A stretch of DNA of 64,000 nt from Nostoc sp. PCC 7107 (GTDB lineage Bacteria; Cyanobacteriota; Cyanobacteriia; Cyanobacteriales; Nostocaceae), in contig NC_019676.1 in NCBI RefSeq assembly GCF_000316625.1, positions 5,970,501-6,034,500 of the forward strand, read 5' to 3'. The notes below the pieces were generated by a model. That model was not told the origin of the DNA. It made no database searches and saw nothing but the letters and a program-made list of their open reading frames with translations. A program made the position numbers and the translations under genes. This document shows, piece by piece, positions 53,825 through 63,192 of this stretch (within the stretch, counting starts at the first letter, position 1; the number at the start of each line of letters is the position of its first letter).

Positions 53825-54646
53825 ATGTCAGAAAATTATCATTTTTACTATAATCTAATTCAATATAAAAACAAACCATATATTCTTTTTCTACATGGTT
53901 TTCTTGGTCAGTTAGATGAATTTGATGAAGTTATAAAACTCCTAGGTACAGAATTTTCTTATCTCACCCTTGACCTTCCTGGACATGGAAAAACTCAAGT
54001 TTTAGGTGACGATAAATACTATACAATTGAACAAACTGCTCAAGCAGTAATTAACTTATTAGATAAATTAAATATTCCTCAATGCTTTTTAGTGGGTTAT
54101 TCAATGGGTGGAAGATTAGCTTTATATCTCACATTGCATTTTCCTGAACGTTTTTACAAGGTTGTATTAGAATCAGCTTCTCCAGGGTTGGCTACAGAAC
54201 AAGAACGATTAGAACGGATAACAAAAGATGAACAAATAGCAAGAAAGCTATCAAGATGTGTTTCTAAAAATGAATTTCGAGAGTTTTTATTGAATTGGTA
54301 CAATCAGCCAATTTTTGGTGATATCAAAAATCATCCCGAATTTGCCAGGATGTTAGATAATAGGTTACAAAATCAACCGCTTGAGTTAGCTAAATCACTA
54401 AGATGTATGGGAACTGGAAGTCAGGCTTCTTTATGGAAAAAACTGCAAGATAATACAGTACCTTTGCTTTTTCTAGTAGGTGAAAATGATGATAAATTTT
54501 TAATTATAAATACAGATATGGCTGAAATAAATACACTGGCTTATGTAAAAATAGTTAGTAATTCTGCTCACAATATTCACTTAGAAAGTACTAACGACTT
54601 TGTGCATAATATTCAAGACTTTTTCACTGTTTCACCAAAAACTTGA
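53825..54646 (+). CDS. menH: 2-succinyl-6-hydroxy-2,4-cyclohexadiene-1-carboxylate synthase
   Basis: A 273-residue alpha/beta hydrolase-fold lyase of the menaquinone/phylloquinone pathway that eliminates pyruvate from SEPHCHC. The oxyanion motif is FLHGFLGQLDEFD, the nucleophile elbow is GYSMGGRLAL (Ser about 95), the family-specific ESASPGLATEQERLER follows, and the His is in NSAHNIHLE. In cyanobacteria the product leads to phylloquinone of photosystem I. The gene is AT-rich but otherwise normal; no other men genes are adjacent. Confidence 0.88.
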   Translation: MSENYHFYYNLIQYKNKPYILFLHGFLGQLDEFDEVIKLLGTEFSYLTLDLPGHGKTQVLGDDKYYTIEQTAQAVINLLDKLNIPQCFLVGYSMGGRLALYLTLHFPERFYKVVLESASPGLATEQERLERITKDEQIARKLSRCVSKNEFREFLLNWYNQPIFGDIKNHPEFARMLDNRLQNQPLELAKSLRCMGTGSQASLWKKLQDNTVPLLFLVGENDDKFLIINTDMAEINTLAYVKIVSNSAHNIHLESTNDFVHNIQDFFTVSPKT

Positions 54647-54686
54647 AAATTCGGATGATTACAATGGTTATTGATGTATTTACTTT

Positions 54687-55394
54687 CTACTTCTTCTGAG
54701 GTGTAAGCACTGGATTTGGTATTACAGAAGATACTGGTTGATTGGTTGCGGTTAACTCTTCCTTTAACATTTTTTGATAAATCTGAGGTAAAGAACTACT
54801 GATAGAATTAGTTTCTATTCCATACCCTAAACTTGTCCAAGTGGGAGATAAACGCCGTAACACTTCAATGATTTTGCCTTGACGCAGCAGTTTAGGAATA
54901 TCCACTCCCCAAACTTGGGTATCGTTCAACCAACGATAAACTACCGTATCTTGAAATTCAGGCTCAAAACTATAAGCAGTCCAAAACACCATCCTCATAG
55001 GATTGGGGTGATAACGTGGTGCAATATTATGCCAAGTAGTATTTATAATTTGATATCTCCCCGCAGCTGTGGAACAATTACCTGTGTTTGGCCCGGTAAC
55101 AATGGTGACGCAGATTTCTGGGTGGCGACTGAGGTCTGTTACTTGTTGTCCGCCATATAGCAGAGAGTAAGGACGGTTCCCATTAGCTTCGCTGGCGGAA
55201 ATGGTTCGCATTAAGGCGCGAATATAAGGGTCGCCGCCTTTCATGACTAGGGGTGGTTGATTATCATTAAAGACGGGATCGGAAGGCGATCGCAAATCTC
55301 CAAAGAGATACCACTGCAATAAGCATACAAAAGCCAGCAGCGCTGCGATCGGGCCGATTAATTTTTCAACGCCTTTAAGTTCAAAACGTTTCAG
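54687..55394 (-). CDS. Lysozyme-like muramidase, membrane-anchored, possible CTG start
   Basis: The conserved part matches phage-lambda-type muramidases (COG4678/GH104-like): RALMRTISASEANGNRPYSL with the catalytic-type Glu, and STAAGRYQIINTTWHNIAPR. The frame stays open upstream to 55394 as LKRFELKGVEKLIGPIAALL plus a membrane helix. There it meets a CTG preceded by AAGGAG at the right distance, but no ATG, GTG or TTG earlier than 55319. A CTG start, or a mutated ATG, would give 235 residues with an N-terminal anchor. A TTG at 55319 would lose the helix. Confidence 0.75.
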   Translation of the reverse strand: MKRFELKGVEKLIGPIAALLAFVCLLQWYLFGDLRSPSDPVFNDNQPPLVMKGGDPYIRALMRTISASEANGNRPYSLLYGGQQVTDLSRHPEICVTIVTGPNTGNCSTAAGRYQIINTTWHNIAPRYHPNPMRMVFWTAYSFEPEFQDTVVYRWLNDTQVWGVDIPKLLRQGKIIEVLRRLSPTWTSLGYGIETNSISSSLPQIYQKMLKEELTATNQPVSSVIPNPVLTPQKK

Positions 55395-55404
55395 ATTTTG
55401 ACTC

Positions 55405-55480
55405 CTTCGTTTTTGTTAATGGTCAATGGTCAATAGTGAATAGTCAATGGTAATTTCCCTTGACTATTCACTACAGACTC
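55405..55480. repeat. Heptamer-type repeat region
   Basis: Units of GTCAATG, GTCAATA, GTGAATA and their complements (TTGACTATTCACTA) lie between the muramidase and the next gene. The two halves can fold into a hairpin. Confidence 0.65.
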
Positions 55481-55485
55481 TAGAC

Positions 55486-56142
55486 TCAGCATTGCTGAAA
55501 TAATTCCCCAAAGGTTTTTGCACTAGCTTCTGGTTTAGCAATAATCTCCACAATTTTATTGCGGGCGGCTGGCTCAAAGAGTGCTTCGACAGAAACTTGA
55601 GCAACTTTTTGCCGAGGAATACTCCCATCAAATAATGTATCTGCACTCTGCATAACTATCGCGTCAGAGTTATCTTCATTTTTTAACCCACCTGGTCGCA
55701 CAATAGTATAGGTGAGACCACTTTTTTGAATATATTCCTCGGCTTGTTTTTTCCAAACTAAAATCAGCCAGAACAGATTCAAAGGATGGAATAGCTGTGA
55801 TGTACACAACGAAGAAACTAAAACAAAATGCTCAATTCCTCTAGCTTTAGCAGCCTCCACTAAATTTTTAGTCCCTTCAAAATCTACTTTATATGGCCCA
55901 GTCGGATCAAAACTTGGTTTCGCCCCTGTTGCACACAGCAATACAGTGCTATCTCCTAATGCTGTAGCGAGGTTTTCGGGTTGCAAGACATCACCTGCAA
56001 CCAATTCCACATCGGGAGGCAAAATTGCTCTAGCTCTTTCTACATCTCTCACCAAAGCACGCACAGGAATGTTACGCGCTACCAACTCTTGGACAATTCG
56101 GCGGCCTGTCTCACCTGTGGCCCCTGCTACAAATGCTTTCAT
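55486..56142 (-). CDS. NAD(P)-binding atypical SDR (Tic62/YwnB-like)
   Basis: A 218-residue protein with the Rossmann motif AFVAGATGETGRRIVQEL at the start and then VRALVRDVERARAILPPDVE. The central ENLATALGDSTVLLCATGAK and the IVRPGGLKNEDNSD segment are the hallmarks of atypical SDRs such as plant Tic62 and At2g37660. They lack the classical YxxxK, consistent with no obvious Tyr-Lys pair here. The likely role is NADPH sensing or an unknown redox step. Confidence 0.88.
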   Translation of the reverse strand: MKAFVAGATGETGRRIVQELVARNIPVRALVRDVERARAILPPDVELVAGDVLQPENLATALGDSTVLLCATGAKPSFDPTGPYKVDFEGTKNLVEAAKARGIEHFVLVSSLCTSQLFHPLNLFWLILVWKKQAEEYIQKSGLTYTIVRPGGLKNEDNSDAIVMQSADTLFDGSIPRQKVAQVSVEALFEPAARNKIVEIIAKPEASAKTFGELFQQC

Positions 56143-56316
56143 AACAAACGCTATCCTAAAAAACTAGTATGTGATTTATCCGTATTTTAGTGATTTCATA
56201 AAGTTCATGACAGAATCTTGAAATTTCAGCCAAAATAAGATCTTGCGTAGGAAATCACCCAAGTAAGCTGGGAATTATAAATATAGCCAAACGCCAACTC
56301 AGAGGGGAATGCTTTG

Positions 56317-56997
56317 ATGCTTTCAACAAACGGCGAATATCAGTCCTTAGATATAAAAGAAACTGTTTTACCTGTAGAATCCAACTTAGTAGAAACTGAT
56401 CATGTAGTTACAGATGCAACTTTAGCGACACAAACCCAGTTTTGCGGTTGCTACAGCGATTATATGGCGATGTATGCCCCAATACATCAAGTTGCGGAAT
56501 ATCTCAATGCTCATTCGTCGTGGTTTACACGTTGCGCTGAACCAATGAAGGTGCAGCCATTAGGAGAAAATGGCTATGCTTTGACTATTGGTCGTTTTGG
56601 CTCGTTTGGTTATGAAGTTGAGCCAAAAATTGGTTTAGAACTTTTACCACCGGAAGAAGGCATATATCGCATTCGGACTATCCCTATTCCTGATTATCAA
56701 GCACCGGGTTATGACGTAGATTATAAAGCATCAATGCAACTCAAAGATTATCCTAGTGATGATGCGGCGATGTCTGCTGGGGTAACGCGAGTTGAATGGG
56801 ATTTAGATTTAAAAGTTTATCTTCACTTTCCCAGGTTTATTCAACGATTACCCAAGTCTCTGATTCAATCTACAGGCGATCGCTTACTTAATCAAATTGT
56901 CCGCCAAGTTTCTCGCCGCTTAACCCGCAAAGTTCAAGAAGATTTTCATCAGTCGATAGGCATACCTTTTCCTGCTAATTCTCAAAAGAAGCGGTAA
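56317..56997 (+). CDS. DUF1997 family protein
   Basis: A 226-residue protein. The block VQPLGENGYALTIGRFGSFG, the EVEPKIGLELLPPEEGIYRI segment and the final RLLNQIVRQVSRRLTRKVQE are those of DUF1997, a family shared by cyanobacteria and plants. It resembles an SRPBCC-like beta-rich fold. The ATG at 56317 follows a weak TTG. Function is unknown. Confidence 0.88.
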   Translation: MLSTNGEYQSLDIKETVLPVESNLVETDHVVTDATLATQTQFCGCYSDYMAMYAPIHQVAEYLNAHSSWFTRCAEPMKVQPLGENGYALTIGRFGSFGYEVEPKIGLELLPPEEGIYRIRTIPIPDYQAPGYDVDYKASMQLKDYPSDDAAMSAGVTRVEWDLDLKVYLHFPRFIQRLPKSLIQSTGDRLLNQIVRQVSRRLTRKVQEDFHQSIGIPFPANSQKKR

Positions 56998-57052
56998 GTC
57001 AAAAGTCAATAGACATCTCAGAAAATTAATTCTGCGTTTCCCGAAATCCTTG

Positions 57053-57080
57053 GTAGGGGCGAATGGCCGTTCGCCCTTAC
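57053..57080. repeat. Inverted-repeat unit (GTAGGGGCGAA type)
   Basis: GTAGGGGCGAA and TTCGCCCTTAC flank TGGCCG. A related unit, GTAGGGGCGCAGG..CTTCGCCTAC, lies at about 59203-59231. This is a dispersed hairpin family. Confidence 0.65.
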
Positions 57081-57167
57081 ATCATTTCTTAGGACAGTGT
57101 TGATTACTCAAAGCCTCATAATTACTGGTTTTATACTCAGCACTCAGTACTCAGCACCTTGCTATAA

Positions 57168-57638
57168 CTAAGCATTACTCAGAATTCTTTGCACAATTTG
57201 TACGCCAGTAATCGCCTGCCAAGTAAAAAGACCTAAAATCACGAAATTCAATAAAATGTGAGTGACTCTTGCCCAATTGGCTCCTTTTTGCATAAAAGGA
57301 GATAGGGCAGCCGAAAAAGCGATTAAACTAGTCATGCCTAAACCTGCAAGCAAGTGCGGCCCTACAAATAACTTGCCGTTATTAATATAGGTAACAGCCA
57401 TCCCTCCAACTGCGCCTGCTACCATCAACGCTAAGAGAATTGACCCCATTTGGTAGTGTTTGACGTTAAATTTACCTTTAATCAGTTCTTTCTTTTCTTC
57501 CCCTTGAGCGTTTCTAGTACGCTGTACTTGCAATCCTAAATAAGCAGCATAAAGTGAAATCGCTAAAAGTACCCACATCATTAGCGGGTGGAAAAAGTTA
57601 AGCCAGTATTTCACAGAGGGAGATATTTCAGGAGTCAT
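57168..57638 (-). CDS. DUF4079 family membrane protein
   Basis: A 156-residue protein with four hydrophobic helices and histidines near membrane boundaries: FFHPLMMWVLLAISLYAAYL, NVKHYQMGSILLALMVAGAV, KLFVGPHLLAGLGMTSLI, and VTHILLNFVILGLFTWQAI. The pattern is that of DUF4079, a cytochrome b561-like family, so haem binding is possible but unproven. The ATG at 57638 gives MTPEISPSVKYW, the family's usual start. Confidence 0.85.
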   Translation of the reverse strand: MTPEISPSVKYWLNFFHPLMMWVLLAISLYAAYLGLQVQRTRNAQGEEKKELIKGKFNVKHYQMGSILLALMVAGAVGGMAVTYINNGKLFVGPHLLAGLGMTSLIAFSAALSPFMQKGANWARVTHILLNFVILGLFTWQAITGVQIVQRILSNA

Positions 57639-57885
57639 TGTGTTCTCGCCCAATTCTTAAATCTTAATAAAAATTAGCATAAGTCTCAGGGTAATTAGTA
57701 ATTAATTAGGCGTGATAGACTGCATACACACTTTGGGTCGATCAATCCTGCTGCAACACAACTTTACAAATACTAATATTTTTACTCAGGACTTTCTTAA
57801 TACAGACCTATTGCAAAAGTACTTAAAGAATTTCAAACTAAATCTGGGGACTAGATGATGAAACTGCCCAGGCAGGATTTAATTA

Positions 57886-59163
57886 ATGACTGAAAACAAC
57901 GATGTCTTGCTGCTGAAGGCTACGAAAAATGGGGATATCAAGCGGCTGAGTGAAATTCTCGCTGCTGGTGTAAAGGTGGATGGGTGCGATCGCGATGGAA
58001 CTACGGCATTAATGTATGCTGCTAATTTAGGCTACACAGAAATTGTGCGATCACTTTTAGATGCGGGGGCAAATCTCAACTTGCCAAGAAAACGCTATGG
58101 GTTAACGGCGTTGATGTTGGCTGCGAGTAATAACCAGGTAGATATTGTGCAGCTTTTAGTGTCGAGGGGTGCTGATGTTGATGCTATCAACGAAGATGGC
58201 AGCACCGCATTAATGGCCGCTGCACTCAAAGGTTATGTAGAGATAGTGCGGATATTACTTGCGGCTGGTGCGAAAGTAAATATTGCCGATAAAGATGATG
58301 ACACTGCTTTGAAATTGGCAGTCAAACAAGGACACCTAGAAGTTGTGCAACTCATAGCACAAAATGGTGCAGATGTAAATCTTCAAGATGAAGATGGTGA
58401 AACACTGTTGATGATTGCGGCGGACTTGGGCAATTTAGAGATTGTCCAAGCATTGTTAGCCGCAGGCGCAGACGCTAACTTACAAAACAGTGATGGGGGT
58501 GCAGCATTATCGGCTGCTGCGGCATCTGGTAATAGTGCGATCGCATCTGCTTTACTAGATAAAGGTGCAGAAATTAATCTGCAAGACAAAGACGGTGAAA
58601 CAGCATTACATATTGCCGTTGTCGAAGGCCATCTTGACGTAGTGAAAGTTTTACTCAGTCGCGGTGCAAATGTTCAAATCAGAAATAATTTAGGCGATAC
58701 TCCCACACTCGTTGCAGTCTTACAAGGACACAGCGAAATTCTCGAAGCACTGCTGCATTCTAGTGCCAATTCCTATGGAGAATTAGAAATTCCTTTAATG
58801 GCTGCTGTATCGTTGGGACACACCAAAACAGTCCAAGTATTATTAGACTACGGCGCTAATCCTAATACTCTGGGAAATGACAGTCAGACTGCTTTGTTAA
58901 AGGCGGCTAAAGGCAATCAGATAGAAATTATTCAACTGTTAATTGCTAAAGGCGCAGATGTCAATTTTCAAGATATAGCCGGAGCAACAGCATTAATGTG
59001 GGTGGCCTCTGGCGGATACACTAAGACTGTGCAGATATTACTCCAAGCTGGCGCAAACCCCAATTTAAAAAATCGTGGTGCTTATACAGCTTTGATGCTG
59101 GCAGAATTTAACGGCTATCAAGATATAGTCAAACTTTTGCAAACAGCCGGCGCACAAGAGTAA
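57886..59163 (+). CDS. Ankyrin-repeat protein, 13 repeats
   Basis: A 425-residue protein made almost entirely of ankyrin repeats of 32-33 residues, about 13 in a row. Typical units are GTTALMYAANLGYTEIVRSL and GSTALMAAALKGYVEIVRIL, each ending with a GADVN-like turn. No other domain, signal peptide or membrane helix is present, so it is a cytosolic binding scaffold. The repeats are diverged from one another, unlike those in the TamB gene. Confidence 0.93.
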   Translation: MTENNDVLLLKATKNGDIKRLSEILAAGVKVDGCDRDGTTALMYAANLGYTEIVRSLLDAGANLNLPRKRYGLTALMLAASNNQVDIVQLLVSRGADVDAINEDGSTALMAAALKGYVEIVRILLAAGAKVNIADKDDDTALKLAVKQGHLEVVQLIAQNGADVNLQDEDGETLLMIAADLGNLEIVQALLAAGADANLQNSDGGAALSAAAASGNSAIASALLDKGAEINLQDKDGETALHIAVVEGHLDVVKVLLSRGANVQIRNNLGDTPTLVAVLQGHSEILEALLHSSANSYGELEIPLMAAVSLGHTKTVQVLLDYGANPNTLGNDSQTALLKAAKGNQIEIIQLLIAKGADVNFQDIAGATALMWVASGGYTKTVQILLQAGANPNLKNRGAYTALMLAEFNGYQDIVKLLQTAGAQE

Positions 59164-59514
59164 TACCAATTCACCAAAATCTTGATACATATACAAGAAT
59201 TTGTAGGGGCGCAGGCTTTGTCTTCGCCTACTTATAGCCATTTCCGGTTAAGTGAGGTACGGAACTGATGTTTTTGAACGCAGAGGGTTGCCTAATTTTA
59301 TTAGCAATGTATTTAGTACTTCAGCATATTAGGAAATGCTATGTATTTTTTCAAAAATCAAATCAGACGGCTATTGTTACTTCGTGATTGTAGTCTGACG
59401 CACCTTTATGTTTTTTTCATTTGTGCAAGGTGAACAGAAAAAGATATGACAAGTTTGATACTTTTTTGTTAAGAATAGTTACAGCACCCGTAACACTAGG
59501 AAATATTTCTTCTT
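59164..59514. other. Intergenic region with dispersed repeats
   Basis: About 350 bp. It holds a GTAGGGGCG-type hairpin unit (59203-59231) and the second copy of the dispersed repeat (59231-59344); the remainder should be the promoter of the NDH-2 gene. Confidence 0.6.
59231..59344 (-). repeat. Dispersed repeat, copy 2 (uninterrupted)
   Basis: The reverse complement of this 114-bp stretch matches 39968-40123 over nearly its full length, including GCTGAA, ACTAAATACATTGCTAAT and CTGCGTTCAAAAACAT. It lacks the nested hairpin unit, and so shows the ancestral form. Confidence 0.85.
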
Positions 59515-60876
59515 ATGGTAGACCCCCTTGAGAATAACCCACCTCATCAAGTAGTAATCATTGGTGGTGGCTTTGGTGGACTGTATGCAGCAAAATCACT
59601 GGCTAAGGCGAAAGTCAACGTTACACTGATTGACAAACGGAATTTTCACCTCTTCCAGCCATTGCTGTACCAAGTTGCTACAGGTACACTATCACCCGCC
59701 GATATTTCCTCACCTTTGCGTTCGGTACTAAGCAAAAGCAAAAATACAACAGTGTTATTGGGAGAAGTCAATAATATTGATCCCCAAGCACAGCAAGTTT
59801 TTTTGGGAGATCAAGCGATACCATACGATACATTAATAGTGGCTACAGGTGCCAAGCATTCCTATTTTGGTAAAGATAGCTGGGAAGATTTTGCTCCTGG
59901 GTTAAAAACTGTAGAAGATGCGATAGAAATGCGTCGCCGGATTTTCTCGGCGTTTGAAGCAGCCGAAAAAGAAACTGATCCCGAAAAACGCCAGGCTTGG
60001 TTAACTTTTGTAATTGTGGGTGGTGGCCCGACAGGGGTAGAATTAGCAGGTGCGATCGCTGAACTCGCCTATCAAACCCTTAAAGAAGACTTCCGTAACA
60101 TCGACACTTCAGAAGCCAGAGTTTTACTTTTAGAAGGACTAGATCGGATTTTGCCACCTTTTGCACCAGAATTATCTCAGCAAGCCGAAGCATCCTTACA
60201 ACAATTGGGTGTCAGCGTTAAGACAAAAACTTTAGTCACCAACATTGAAAACGATGTTGTCACCCTCAAACAAGGTGATGAAGTTAAAGAAATTGCTGCA
60301 AAAACGGTATTATGGGCAGCAGGTGTGAAAGCTTCACCGATGGGCAAAGTCTTAGCAGAATCTACTGGTGCAGAATGCGATCGCGCCGGAAGAGTAATTG
60401 TTGAACCCGACTTAAGCATTAAAGGCTATCCCAATATTCATGTGGTTGGCGACTTAGCAAACTTCTCTCATCAAAACGGCAAACCTCTCGCTGGTGTTGC
60501 ACCAGTAGCTATGCAAGAGGGAGAATACGTTGCTAAATTAATTCAACAAAAACTCAAAGGTAATACCTTACCTGCATTTAATTATAGCGATCGCGGTAGT
60601 TTAGCCATGATTGGGCAAAATTTAGCCGTTGTTGATTTAGGCTTTGTCAAACTCAAAGGCTTCTTTGCTTGGCTATTTTGGCTAGTGATTCATATCTACT
60701 TCTTAATCGAGTTTGATAACAAACTAGTAGTGATGATTCAGTGGGTATGGAACTATGTCACCCGCAAACGTGGCGCAAGATTAATTACTGGGCAACAATC
60801 GCTGCTACAAATAGATAATGAAGTTTCTACTAGCTATTACAAAGCAACGCCACCTAGAGAAATAGTTAACGTCTAA
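59515..60876 (+). CDS. Type 2 NADH dehydrogenase (NDH-2)
   Basis: A 453-residue FAD protein. Both dinucleotide motifs are present: VVIIGGGFGGLYAAKSLA (FAD) at about 12-29, and VIVGGGPTGVELAGAIAELA (NADH) at about 166. The intervening FHLFQPLLYQVATG and the later VAPVAMQEGEYVAKLI are typical. A C-terminal amphipathic/hydrophobic region (FFAWLFWLVIHIYFLIEF) ties it to the membrane. It passes electrons from NADH to plastoquinone without pumping protons. Which cyanobacterial Ndb type it is was not determined. Confidence 0.93.
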   Translation: MVDPLENNPPHQVVIIGGGFGGLYAAKSLAKAKVNVTLIDKRNFHLFQPLLYQVATGTLSPADISSPLRSVLSKSKNTTVLLGEVNNIDPQAQQVFLGDQAIPYDTLIVATGAKHSYFGKDSWEDFAPGLKTVEDAIEMRRRIFSAFEAAEKETDPEKRQAWLTFVIVGGGPTGVELAGAIAELAYQTLKEDFRNIDTSEARVLLLEGLDRILPPFAPELSQQAEASLQQLGVSVKTKTLVTNIENDVVTLKQGDEVKEIAAKTVLWAAGVKASPMGKVLAESTGAECDRAGRVIVEPDLSIKGYPNIHVVGDLANFSHQNGKPLAGVAPVAMQEGEYVAKLIQQKLKGNTLPAFNYSDRGSLAMIGQNLAVVDLGFVKLKGFFAWLFWLVIHIYFLIEFDNKLVVMIQWVWNYVTRKRGARLITGQQSLLQIDNEVSTSYYKATPPREIVNV

Positions 60877-60932
60877 AAAGGCAAAAGCAAAGAATCGTTT
60901 AACACCTTTCAAGCCTTGTTAATTAAGCAAAA

Positions 60933-60964
60933 AATTGGGGAGTAGAAAAATTTATTCCCCAATT
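60933..60964. terminator. Bidirectional terminator between convergent genes
   Basis: AATTGGGGA and TCCCCAATT form a perfect 9-bp stem with a 14-base AT-rich loop, preceded by an A-run and lying between NDH-2 and the DUF309 gene. Confidence 0.65.
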
Positions 60965-60994
60965 CCTCATTCCTAACCACCTGAAAAAACTTGA

Positions 60995-61387
60995 CTAATC
61001 TTGAGATAGTAAAATTCTGGGTATAGGCAAAACTTGACTTTGAAGCAATTCATCTGCGGATATATTGTTTACGCCTGTTTGCTGTAATATCGTCAATAAT
61101 GCTGCACTTTGACTTAATAACTCATCTACATTAATACCGCCATAAGTATCTGGATAACGGCGTAGGCGATTACTTCCTTCTCCGAGTAAAATAGCCGCAC
61201 CCCGCAGATTATTATTTCTGAGATGATATAAGGCTACAGCAATTTGGAGAATCCCCTGATAAAGAGTTTTTTCAGGTTCGCTGGCTTCGATCCACAAAGC
61301 CTCTAAAGTGTCATGACAGGCGTAAAACTGCCCAGAGTTGAACTGTTCTACACCTTGCCAAAACTCTTGGGGCATAGTTTCGCTCAT
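60995..61387 (-). CDS. DUF309 family protein
   Basis: A 130-residue helical protein with EFWQGVEQFNSGQFYACHDTLEALW and LYQGILQIAVALYHLRNNNLRGA, the two conserved blocks of DUF309 (the first includes the H-D-E cluster). Function is unknown. The start overlaps the end of ftrC by four bases (ATGA), so the two are translationally coupled. Confidence 0.92.
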   Translation of the reverse strand: MSETMPQEFWQGVEQFNSGQFYACHDTLEALWIEASEPEKTLYQGILQIAVALYHLRNNNLRGAAILLGEGSNRLRRYPDTYGGINVDELLSQSAALLTILQQTGVNNISADELLQSQVLPIPRILLSQD

Positions 61388-61749
61388 GCCATAGTATCTC
61401 TTACTTCTTTAATAGTTTCGAGAGATATTTCTTGCTGTTCACCAGCAAACTCATTATCTGGTGTGAGAAATAGCATACAGTGACATTCTTTGCGTTCTCT
61501 CATCGGTACGCAAGGACAGTTCCAATATGTAGCTTTGACTTCAGCTTCTTTGTCTTCGTAGTGGCGACAGGGACACAAAGGCGCACCTAGATCGTCTTTA
61601 TGTTTGGCTAACCCTTCAATTACCACTGCTGTAACCGAAGGTTCACTACAGAAGTACGTTCCAGTACGCTTGGCGTATTGTTCGGAAAAATGCCGCATTG
61701 CCTCTAGGCTTTTATCGCTGGAATTTGCGTTAACCTCTGATGTGATCAT
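61384..61749 (-). CDS. ftrC: Ferredoxin-thioredoxin reductase, catalytic (beta) subunit
   Basis: A 121-residue subunit. The Cys pattern is FCSEPSVTAV, then PLCPCRHYEDK, then WNCPCVPMRERKECHCMLF: the ligands of the [4Fe-4S] cluster plus the redox-active disulfide that reduces thioredoxin. It transfers electrons from ferredoxin to thioredoxin in light regulation. The ATG at 61749 gives the usual length; a longer frame upstream is not coding. It is followed by the overlapping DUF309 gene. The variable subunit gene (ftrV) is not here. Confidence 0.95.
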   Translation of the reverse strand: MITSEVNANSSDKSLEAMRHFSEQYAKRTGTYFCSEPSVTAVVIEGLAKHKDDLGAPLCPCRHYEDKEAEVKATYWNCPCVPMRERKECHCMLFLTPDNEFAGEQQEISLETIKEVRDTMA

Positions 61750-61914
61750 GTGGATCGGTCGCTCATAATTTAAATATTTCTTTGCATTGTACCTCAGCCT
61801 CAAGGTGCTGTTACTGGGGATATCTCCCCAACCTGAGCAGATTTAATGATGATGCCGGACAAAAACCTAAATATATCAGCATTCATTGAAATATTGAATA
61901 CATAGAATACTCAT

Positions 61915-63081
61915 TTACAATGCTTGTACAGGTTTTTGTAGCTGAGTTTGCAATGCCTGTTCGCTCTGCACAACAACACCAGGGCGATCACGATTAACTA
62001 CCACTGATGCTTGATCTGAGGAATTACTATTTTGCCACAAAATCCAGCGACTACCTTGGGGTAAAGAAGATAGTGTCAGAGAATTTTGAGTTAACCAAAT
62101 TAACGGATTGTTTGGCGCTTCTTGATTGCTGATATCTTCTGAAAATGTTGTTGCGGCTAAGGTTTCTAAAACAGTAGTATTGCCTTTCACTAAACCTGTC
62201 GATGCTGTCCAGAGTTTAACAGGCATCCCCATGCGTTGTGTGTAAAAATACAAACTTGCTGCGGCAATTACGGCTTGTTCAAAATCGTCTTCTTGCCATT
62301 TACCCGCACTATCTAAAGCAATAACTATTTCTTCTCCACCTGTGACAACTTCTAACTCTCGGACACGTAACTCACCATAACGGGCGCTTGTTCGCCAGTG
62401 GATGAGTCTGGTGGGGTCGCCAATACGGTAGGGACGCAGCGATCGCACTAATCCTGATGTTGCAGTCTGCAAAGGTCGATTGATCGAATCGCCTTTTTTG
62501 CTTTCTTCTAGCCCCATTTCATCCACTAACGGACAAGTAGTTAAAGGTAATACAGTCGGGTAAACAATGGCCGTCGCCTCACAATTTCGCTGACGACGAC
62601 ACCAAAATAAACCTAAAGGTGCGCCAGTCGCTAATTCAACATTGTGCCAGCGATAAATACCTCGGCGCTGGGTAGGATGGTAATAAACCCAACGGTAACT
62701 ATTTTTACTCGGAATAATTTCAATCGCCTGTTTAATTGGCTTACCCAAAACAAAAGGCAAAATATCCTCGACTTGCAGCAAACTGACAGATTGTGGTGTG
62801 GAATTATGGATTTCTAATTCTACAGTCAGGTCATCCCCAGCGGAGACAGGTTGAATCGAATGGCGGGTGATAGTTAAACCAACAAGCGATCGCGGTGGTA
62901 AAACTGCTGCTACTGCTAACAGCGCCACACTCACACCGCTAATGGCGTACAGCCAACCCGCCATCGTATTCACAGCCGCGCCAAAAAAACAAATGGCAAT
63001 TCCCGCAAGCACCCAACCGCCGTATGTCGGCGTACTTGCGCGATTTTCTAACCAATTGGTGATATGTTTGATAATTTTCAT
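61915..63081 (-). CDS. DUF58 family protein
   Basis: A 388-residue protein. Two N-terminal hydrophobic helices (about 18-61) are followed by a beta-rich part and the DUF58 core: PYRIGDPTRLIHWRTSARYG then ELRVRELEVVTGGEEIVIAL, part of a von Willebrand-A-like fold. DUF58 proteins often accompany MoxR AAA ATPases; none is adjacent. The role is unknown; membrane-linked assembly is likely. Confidence 0.92.
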   Translation of the reverse strand: MKIIKHITNWLENRASTPTYGGWVLAGIAICFFGAAVNTMAGWLYAISGVSVALLAVAAVLPPRSLVGLTITRHSIQPVSAGDDLTVELEIHNSTPQSVSLLQVEDILPFVLGKPIKQAIEIIPSKNSYRWVYYHPTQRRGIYRWHNVELATGAPLGLFWCRRQRNCEATAIVYPTVLPLTTCPLVDEMGLEESKKGDSINRPLQTATSGLVRSLRPYRIGDPTRLIHWRTSARYGELRVRELEVVTGGEEIVIALDSAGKWQEDDFEQAVIAAASLYFYTQRMGMPVKLWTASTGLVKGNTTVLETLAATTFSEDISNQEAPNNPLIWLTQNSLTLSSLPQGSRWILWQNSNSSDQASVVVNRDRPGVVVQSEQALQTQLQKPVQAL

Positions 63082-63192
63082 GTTTCTTTTTTAACCCAAC
63101 ATCACCGAAAGTTCACAGGTGTATGGTGCTGAGGTTATTTCAGTAGCAGAACGAGCATAATAATTAGCAAGCATCACCTTTATGATTTAAAA

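Noticed and set aside
54687-55394. Prophage, because of a lambda-type muramidase
   Set aside because: No other phage genes nearby; the protein has a membrane anchor typical of cyanobacterial cell-wall enzymes.
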